Shown here in pieces: positions 59,788 through 64,000 of a stretch of DNA of 64,000 nt; within the stretch, counting starts at the first letter, position 1; each line of letters begins with the position of its first letter. Origin of the DNA: Arcobacter iocasae (GTDB taxonomy: Bacteria > Campylobacterota > Campylobacteria > Campylobacterales > Arcobacteraceae); contig NZ_CP090177.1 in NCBI RefSeq assembly GCF_042214795.1, forward strand, positions 992,001 through 1,056,000. Direction: 5' to 3'. The notes beneath the pieces were generated by a model. It ran no database searches, was not told where the DNA came from, and saw only the letters and a program-made list of their open reading frames with translations. Position numbers and translations under genes: made by a program.

Positions 59788-60448
59788 TGTAATAAAAATA
59801 TTGGATAAAATCAAGAATTCTATTATATTTAAAGATGAACTTTATTTCATAGGAGGAACAGCACTCTCATTCTATCTCAACCATCGAGTTTCAGAAGACA
59901 TAGATATAGTAAGTCCAAAAATATTGGACTATAAAAAAGTCGTATCAACAATGAACTCTTTAGGAGCTAAAAAGATTGAAGATGAAAATACTACAGCACT
60001 AAGACTTACAGGATTATTTCCTGATGAATATATATTAAAATTTATACTTGATGAAGTTAAAATAGAGTTTTTCTATGCTAATCGTCCTATTCAAAAAGAA
60101 ATATTAGCCAATAATACATGTACAAACTATGAAAACTCTACTCTTAAAATTTTAGATTTAAAATCAATAGCAAAATTAAAAATTGTTGCTTTATTTCAAA
60201 GAGATAAAGCAAGAGATTTATTTGATTTTTGTTCCTTATTAGAAAATAATGTACTTACATTATCAGAGATTCTTTCTATTTCTAAAAGCATTAAAAATAT
60301 AGACTCAAAAGATAAAATTATTGATTTTATAACATCAAAAAAAGAATCAAAAGATGATGAGAGTGTTTATTTAAATGAACATGATAAAATAGATTTGATA
60401 TTTGATGAAATTAAAACAAATACCATCTTGGCATTAAAAAAGATTTAA
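59777..60448 (+). CDS. AbiEii/AbiGii-type nucleotidyltransferase toxin
   Basis: 223 residues, DUF1814 nucleotidyltransferase. Active site FIGGTALSFYLNHRVSEDID with the GGTAL start and the S-x-D-I-D pair, then KLKIVALFQRDKARDLFDFC with the K-x-RD-x-FD helix motif typical of AbiEii. Helicobacter pylori JHP933 is, as I recall, a structurally known relative. Such toxins nucleotidylate targets, for example tRNA 3' ends in the related MenT proteins. It overlaps the antitoxin by 11 bases and ends at a bidirectional hairpin. Confidence 0.82.
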   Translation: MTSSVIKILDKIKNSIIFKDELYFIGGTALSFYLNHRVSEDIDIVSPKILDYKKVVSTMNSLGAKKIEDENTTALRLTGLFPDEYILKFILDEVKIEFFYANRPIQKEILANNTCTNYENSTLKILDLKSIAKLKIVALFQRDKARDLFDFCSLLENNVLTLSEILSISKSIKNIDSKDKIIDFITSKKESKDDESVYLNEHDKIDLIFDEIKTNTILALKKI

Positions 60449-60455
60449 TCTTTTT
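60437..60455. terminator. bidirectional terminator after the toxin gene
   Basis: AAAAAGA / TCTTTTT stem around TTTAA, containing the toxin stop codon and overlapping the end of the convergent zinc-ribbon gene. Confidence 0.6.
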
Positions 60456-60813
60456 CCTCTATCACATCTATATCCCAAATAACACTAACTCCATACTCTT
60501 GACTAAGCGTTATATACTTCTGATAAGTAACCTTCTCTTTATACTTCTTCGAATGAAAAGTAACAATCACATCTTCGCCACTCAGTAATGCTCTTACTTC
60601 TCTTTGTTTCAAATACTTTCCATACTTCCTCAAAGAATTTTGCCAAATCTTAAAATCACAAGTTGCATCAGGGGTGAGTTCGAAGAGTTCTCCATCTTCG
60701 CTGTACCATTTGGCATTAGAACAAGCATAAAGCTCTATTTTTTTACCATTAACCTCTTTTTTTCTTACTTCTATTTGTCCATCTATACAATATGGGCACT
60801 TTCCTAAAATCAA
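60445..60813 (-). CDS. zinc-ribbon protein
   Basis: 122 residues. N-terminal MILGKCPYCIDGQIEVRKKE with a C-x2-C, ELYACSNAKWYSEDGELFEL with a third Cys and TPDATCDFKIWQNSLRKYGK with the fourth, a topoisomerase C4-type zinc finger. The rest (KQREVRALLSGEDVIVTFHS, SQEYGVSVIWDIDVIEE) is compact and unassigned. Its start overlaps the MFS transporter's end by four bases, so both are translated together. Confidence 0.68.
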   Translation of the reverse strand: MILGKCPYCIDGQIEVRKKEVNGKKIELYACSNAKWYSEDGELFELTPDATCDFKIWQNSLRKYGKYLKQREVRALLSGEDVIVTFHSKKYKEKVTYQKYITLSQEYGVSVIWDIDVIEEKD

Positions 60814-61958
60814 TTATACGCCTTAAATATTTTTCTGTTTGAATATACAAAAATAAAGATTATAAAAAGTAAAAACATACAAAGATATATTGTATTGTTC
60901 CAACCATAAAGCTCATAAAACATAGGAGGTATTATTGAACCAACTGTTCCACCTATATAATAAAAACTCAAGTACATACCTGATGTTAGTGATTTTTGTG
61001 ACTCTTTTAGGGAGTTTGCTATTCTTGTACTTACAGTATGAACCGTAAACATTCCTAAACAAAATAAAAATACATTTAAAAATAGAATAAAAGGATTTTC
61101 TACTATGTATAGTGATGTTGAGATTATGAATATTACTATTCCAAAAAGTATAGTTTTCATCTCTTTATCAAAGAATTTTATAATCTTATGAATAAAAAGT
61201 GAAACTACTATTCCAACTCCATATCCTAAATATAGAAGTCCTATTTGACTCTCACTTGTACTGGGGTCTAACTCTTTTAATCTAAATGGCAAGATATTTA
61301 AAACCCCTGCAAATACAAAAAATATAGAAAACATCAAAAGATATATTACAAAAAATCTTTTGTCTTTTAATATATGTGTGATATCTTTTATAGTAGCTTT
61401 TGTTAAGTGAGCTTGGGCATCGTAATTTAATCTTGTGATTAAAAAAAGTCCTATAAGAGAAGCGAAAGATAGAGATAAAAAAACCATTTGCCAAGAAAAG
61501 TATGTGGCGATGTATCCTGAGAATACCCTTCCAACTAAACCACCAAAAACTGTTGATGCTACATATATTGACATATTTAGTTTCACATTTACTTTATCTA
61601 TATTTGCCAAAATACTCATAGATGAAGTTAAAATTGCTGGTATTACTATTGCTTCTATTGTTCTTATGGTTAAAAACATCTCATAAGATGTTGAAAAAGA
61701 TAAAAAGGTATTTGTAACAGCTAAGATAAGAGAAGCTGTTAGTAAAACTCTTTTAGCATTTACTCTCTCTAAAATATATCCATAAATAATAGGTGCTATT
61801 GCTAAAAAAAGCATTATTACTGCTGTAAACTGTGAAGATTTTACAATTGATACTTCAAACTCTTTTGCAAGCAAAGGTTGAAGTGGTTGAGTTGCATACA
61901 TGACAGATAACACAACTACAATGTTGTATATAATTATAAAGAGTTCTTTTGTTTTCAA
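60810..61958 (-). CDS. MFS transporter
   Basis: 382 residues, about 12 membrane segments. NTFLSFSTSYEMFLTIRTIE, IVIPAILTSSMSILANIDKV and VFGGLVGRVFSGYIATYFSW are typical of MFS drug/sugar exporters of the YnfM/Bcr type. A long cytoplasmic loop separates the two six-helix halves (RLNYDAQAHLTKATIKDITH). Substrate unknown. It is ATGA-coupled to the zinc-ribbon gene. Confidence 0.85.
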   Translation of the reverse strand: MKTKELFIIIYNIVVVLSVMYATQPLQPLLAKEFEVSIVKSSQFTAVIMLFLAIAPIIYGYILERVNAKRVLLTASLILAVTNTFLSFSTSYEMFLTIRTIEAIVIPAILTSSMSILANIDKVNVKLNMSIYVASTVFGGLVGRVFSGYIATYFSWQMVFLSLSFASLIGLFLITRLNYDAQAHLTKATIKDITHILKDKRFFVIYLLMFSIFFVFAGVLNILPFRLKELDPSTSESQIGLLYLGYGVGIVVSLFIHKIIKFFDKEMKTILFGIVIFIISTSLYIVENPFILFLNVFLFCLGMFTVHTVSTRIANSLKESQKSLTSGMYLSFYYIGGTVGSIIPPMFYELYGWNNTIYLCMFLLFIIFIFVYSNRKIFKAYN

Positions 61959-61983
61959 TTTTATCCGATTTTAGAGAAAATAA

Positions 61984-62013
61984 AAAAAGGTGAGAAATAA
62001 TTCTCACCTTTTT
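61984..62013 (-). terminator. terminator of the orphan response regulator
   Basis: AAAAAGGTGAGAA / TTCTCACCTTTTT thirteen-bp stem with a four-base loop and a T tail on the minus strand. Strong intrinsic terminator between the response regulator and the MFS gene. Confidence 0.85.
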
Positions 62014-62033
62014 AGAAGTTAAATATCTATAAA

Positions 62034-62750
62034 TTACATATATGGTAATTCTATAATATAACCGTAACCTTTTTGAGAAATGATAAAGTCATCATCAATA
62101 ATTTTATCTTTTAGTCTTTTCATTACTGTTCTAAATGCAGAATCATTTGTTGTCAAATCACCCCAAACATCTTCTTTAAATCTCTCAACAGAAACTACTT
62201 CACCAAGATTTTTAATTAGAACTTCTAAAATTTGAGACTCTTTTTTAGATAATTTTACACTCAATCCATCTTTGTATAATAAACTTCTTGATCTATTATA
62301 TGTATATGTATTATTTAAAACCAATGGAGAATCATCCTCTTTGCTATCTTTTTTAGCACTAATTAACTCATCATTTGCTTTTTGCAACATATCCATCATA
62401 TCATCTACATTTAAAGGTTTAACAAAATATCCTAAAACTTTTAAATTAATAAGTTTTAGTAAGTCCTCTTCATTTTTATGTGCAGAAACTATAATAAATT
62501 TTTGATCTGGAACGATTTCTAAAATCTCATCAATCATTTCAATACCATCTTTATTTGGCATTTTAATATCAGTTAAAACTAAATCAAAACATCTATCATT
62601 ATTAAAACTTTCTTTATAAAAATTAATTCCTTCTTGCCCATCACTTGCTACGACTACTTCATCGAAGATTGTGTTTAAATAAAAAGATAATGTTTTTCTA
62701 GCAACTTCTTCATCTTCTACTAGTAAAACTCTAGTTGTATATGTACTCAT
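62034..62750 (-). CDS. orphan OmpR-type response regulator
   Basis: 238 residues. The receiver domain has VLLVEDEEVARKTLSFYLN, phospho-acceptor Asp in DLVLTDIKMPNKDGIEMIDE, and Lys in LKVLGYFVKPLNVDDMMDM. A short linker rich in Lys/Asp precedes a winged helix with SKKESQILEVLIKNLGEVVS, FRTVMKRLKDKIIDDDFIIS and QKGYGYIIEL. No kinase gene is adjacent. It stands alone between truA and the MFS gene, with its own terminator. Confidence 0.9.
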   Translation of the reverse strand: MSTYTTRVLLVEDEEVARKTLSFYLNTIFDEVVVASDGQEGINFYKESFNNDRCFDLVLTDIKMPNKDGIEMIDEILEIVPDQKFIIVSAHKNEEDLLKLINLKVLGYFVKPLNVDDMMDMLQKANDELISAKKDSKEDDSPLVLNNTYTYNRSRSLLYKDGLSVKLSKKESQILEVLIKNLGEVVSVERFKEDVWGDLTTNDSAFRTVMKRLKDKIIDDDFIISQKGYGYIIELPYM

Positions 62751-62867
62751 ATAGAGCTCCTGTATTTTTTTATAATTATTATTGATTATTGTTTCTATTA
62801 TACCATTTTTTTACTATTTTTCATTAAACATTAAAATTATAAAAAATAATTTAATTTATATTTATAT

Positions 62868-63593
62868 TTAGTACTTAACTTGTGATAAATATAAACCATT
62901 GGGAAGAGCTGGGGTTTTATAGATATACTTTTTTCTTGAAAGTTGAGCTTTTAAATCACCTTTTGAGAGTTTTCCTTCTGAAATTTTCAACAAAAAACCA
63001 ACCATAATTCTAATTTGAGACCTTAAATAAGAATTTGCTTCAAATCTAAAAATATAAAAATCTTTATATTTATAAAATTTTGCATCAAATATTTCTCTTA
63101 CTTTGTTATCTTTTTCACTACCGCTTTTGTGAAAATATTCAAAATCATGGATTCCAATAAAAAGTTTTATTGCATCTTCTATTTTTTCTTCATTTATTTC
63201 TTTTACAAAAGTAACATAATTTGCTAAAAATGGAGTTACTTCTTTTGTAGAGACTACATATCTATATACTCTTTTTTTAGCATGAAATCTTGCATGAAAT
63301 TCATCACTTACTTTTTGAATATTTCTTACTCTAATAGAGCTTGGTAGCTTATAATTCATGACTTGTTTTAGCTTTGAAAAGTTTGACCAATATGCAGGAA
63401 TAACTATATTAAAAACTTGCCCAGTAGCATGAACTTGTTTATCCGTTCTTCCACTAAGAGTTATCTTGGGTTCTATGTTTAATAGTTTAAATACTTCAAT
63501 AAGTTTATCTTCTACGCTTTTTTTATTTGTCTGTCTTTGTGAACCTTGATAAGAAAATCCATCATAAGAGATTGTGATTTTTACATTCATCAA
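62868..63593 (-). CDS. truA: tRNA pseudouridine synthase A
   Basis: 241 residues. Catalytic Asp51 is in LSGRTDKQVHATGQVFNIVI. The TruA landmarks YDGFSYQGSQRQTNKKSVED, RFHAKKRVYRYVV, FEANSYLRSQIRIMVGFLLK and LPNGLYLSQVKY follow. Modifies uridines 38-40 of tRNA anticodon stems. The start overlaps the upstream LptF/G-like gene by four bases. Confidence 0.95.
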   Translation of the reverse strand: MMNVKITISYDGFSYQGSQRQTNKKSVEDKLIEVFKLLNIEPKITLSGRTDKQVHATGQVFNIVIPAYWSNFSKLKQVMNYKLPSSIRVRNIQKVSDEFHARFHAKKRVYRYVVSTKEVTPFLANYVTFVKEINEEKIEDAIKLFIGIHDFEYFHKSGSEKDNKVREIFDAKFYKYKDFYIFRFEANSYLRSQIRIMVGFLLKISEGKLSKGDLKAQLSRKKYIYKTPALPNGLYLSQVKY

Positions 63594-64000
63594 TAAACTT
63601 CTTTTACAGTTGCCCTATATATAAAATAGGAAAGAATGATCCATAAAATAATCATAATAGGAAGAGATATAAAACCTATTGATTTAGTTAAAGAATCAGA
63701 AATCACATAATAAATTACAACACTTGTAATTGCATATGCAACGGATCTATTTTTTTCATATCTTGGATTAAAATATCCAAAAGCAACTACTAAATAAATT
63801 GAAACGATAGGGAAGATTGAAGTTAATACATAAAAAGAAAATCTAGAAATATCTCCATCACTATTAATTCGATCTTTCCAATATTCATATGCATTTGTAA
63901 AAGGAGTGATTTGTGACTCACTTAGAGTATCATTTATATGCATAACCTTGTAATCTATTTGATTAATTTTATCTTGTTCAAAATAGAAAGCTTTACCATC
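63590..64000 (-). CDS. LptF/LptG-family permease, C-terminal part (partial)
   Basis: The frame runs off the right edge with no stop: upstream of an internal ATG at 63943 the codons to 64000 stay open and encode DGKAFYFEQDKINQIDYKV. The C-terminal segment has three hydrophobic helices (FYVLTSIFPIVSIYLVVAFG, NRSVAYAITSVVIYYVISDS and FISLPIMIILWIILSYFIYR) as in the last part of the LPS export permeases LptF/LptG. Truncated by the window, so the start is unseen. Four-base overlap with truA. Confidence 0.75.
   Translation of the reverse strand, partial: DGKAFYFEQDKINQIDYKVMHINDTLSESQITPFTNAYEYWKDRINSDGDISRFSFYVLTSIFPIVSIYLVVAFGYFNPRYEKNRSVAYAITSVVIYYVISDSLTKSIGFISLPIMIILWIILSYFIYRATVKEVY

Noticed and set aside
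1..64000. CRISPR arrays, insertion sequences, rRNA or tRNA genes
   Set aside because: No regularly spaced direct repeats, transposase frames, cloverleaf-like blocks or rRNA-like GC-rich tracts were seen.

Overview
The window is AT-rich chromosomal DNA from a free-living or host-associated member of the Campylobacterota. The closest match I can infer is Arcobacter in the broad sense (Arcobacteraceae). This rests on gene content: a TrkA-C protein of the COG3400 type, class II DAHP synthase, an epsilon-type DprA, a flagellar cluster with FliM/FlgI divergent from FlgK/FlgH/FliL/FliQ, HrcA/CIRCE heat-shock control, and compact gene packing with many TTG starts. No rRNA, tRNA, insertion sequence or CRISPR array was seen. 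Database identity was not tested.

Layout. 1-4350: tail of ilvC, a divergent polysaccharide deacetylase, an orphan lipoprotein, an amino-acid ABC transporter (binding protein plus permease) and dprA. 4352-10000 (minus strand): nhaA, murC, a small unknown, a DapC-like aminotransferase and a COG3400 protein. 10109-12074: tgt, a structured leader, gatC and an ArsC/Spx-family gene. 12093-16690 (minus): unknowns, class II DAHP synthase, transaldolase and serB. 16797-19973: ruvX, then a lipoprotein operon (COG3014, YcfL-like, LpoB-like) with acpS. 20073-22954: a COG4705 membrane protein divergent from an OmpR-type two-component pair. 23069-27556: an orphan OppB-like permease, panC, a DUF2892 protein, rimO and tilS. 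27545-38521: the flagellar block, with a minus-strand run (FliT-like, fliS, fliD, flgK, flgH, unknown, fliL, motE-like, fliJ-like, fliQ, acidic protein) divergent from flgI and fliM.

38527-47334 is a nitrogen-control region: pyrC, glnK, amtB, glnK, amtB, then on the other strand a Cache/four-TM protein, a degenerate NtrC-type Fis-HTH protein and glnD. Three 15-bp palindromes GTATA-N5-TATAC sit upstream of the two amtB genes and the Fis-HTH/glnD pair. I found no fourth copy by eye, which suggests a local nitrogen regulon with an unnamed regulator. 47347-54801: dsbD and a thioredoxin, rhodanese, psd, mltA and small proteins, then dnaK, grpE and hrcA behind a strong promoter with two CIRCE-like operators.

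56343-57098 has no credible gene. It holds a roughly 550-bp diverged inverted repeat that abuts an accessory block: an ABC-type ATPase plus HNH nuclease pair resembling Septu, and an AbiEii-type nucleotidyltransferase toxin with an HTH partner, driven by a near-consensus promoter whose spacer is a 19-bp palindrome. After that come a zinc-ribbon protein, an MFS exporter, an orphan response regulator, truA and the 3' end of an LptF/LptG permease gene.

The most interesting signals are the GTATA-N5-TATAC sites, matching SD-sequestering leaders in front of gatC and tal (both 39 nt from GGTCCC to the end of the start codon), the large inverted repeat beside the defence block, and an ABC permease whose full-length form must start at ATT.
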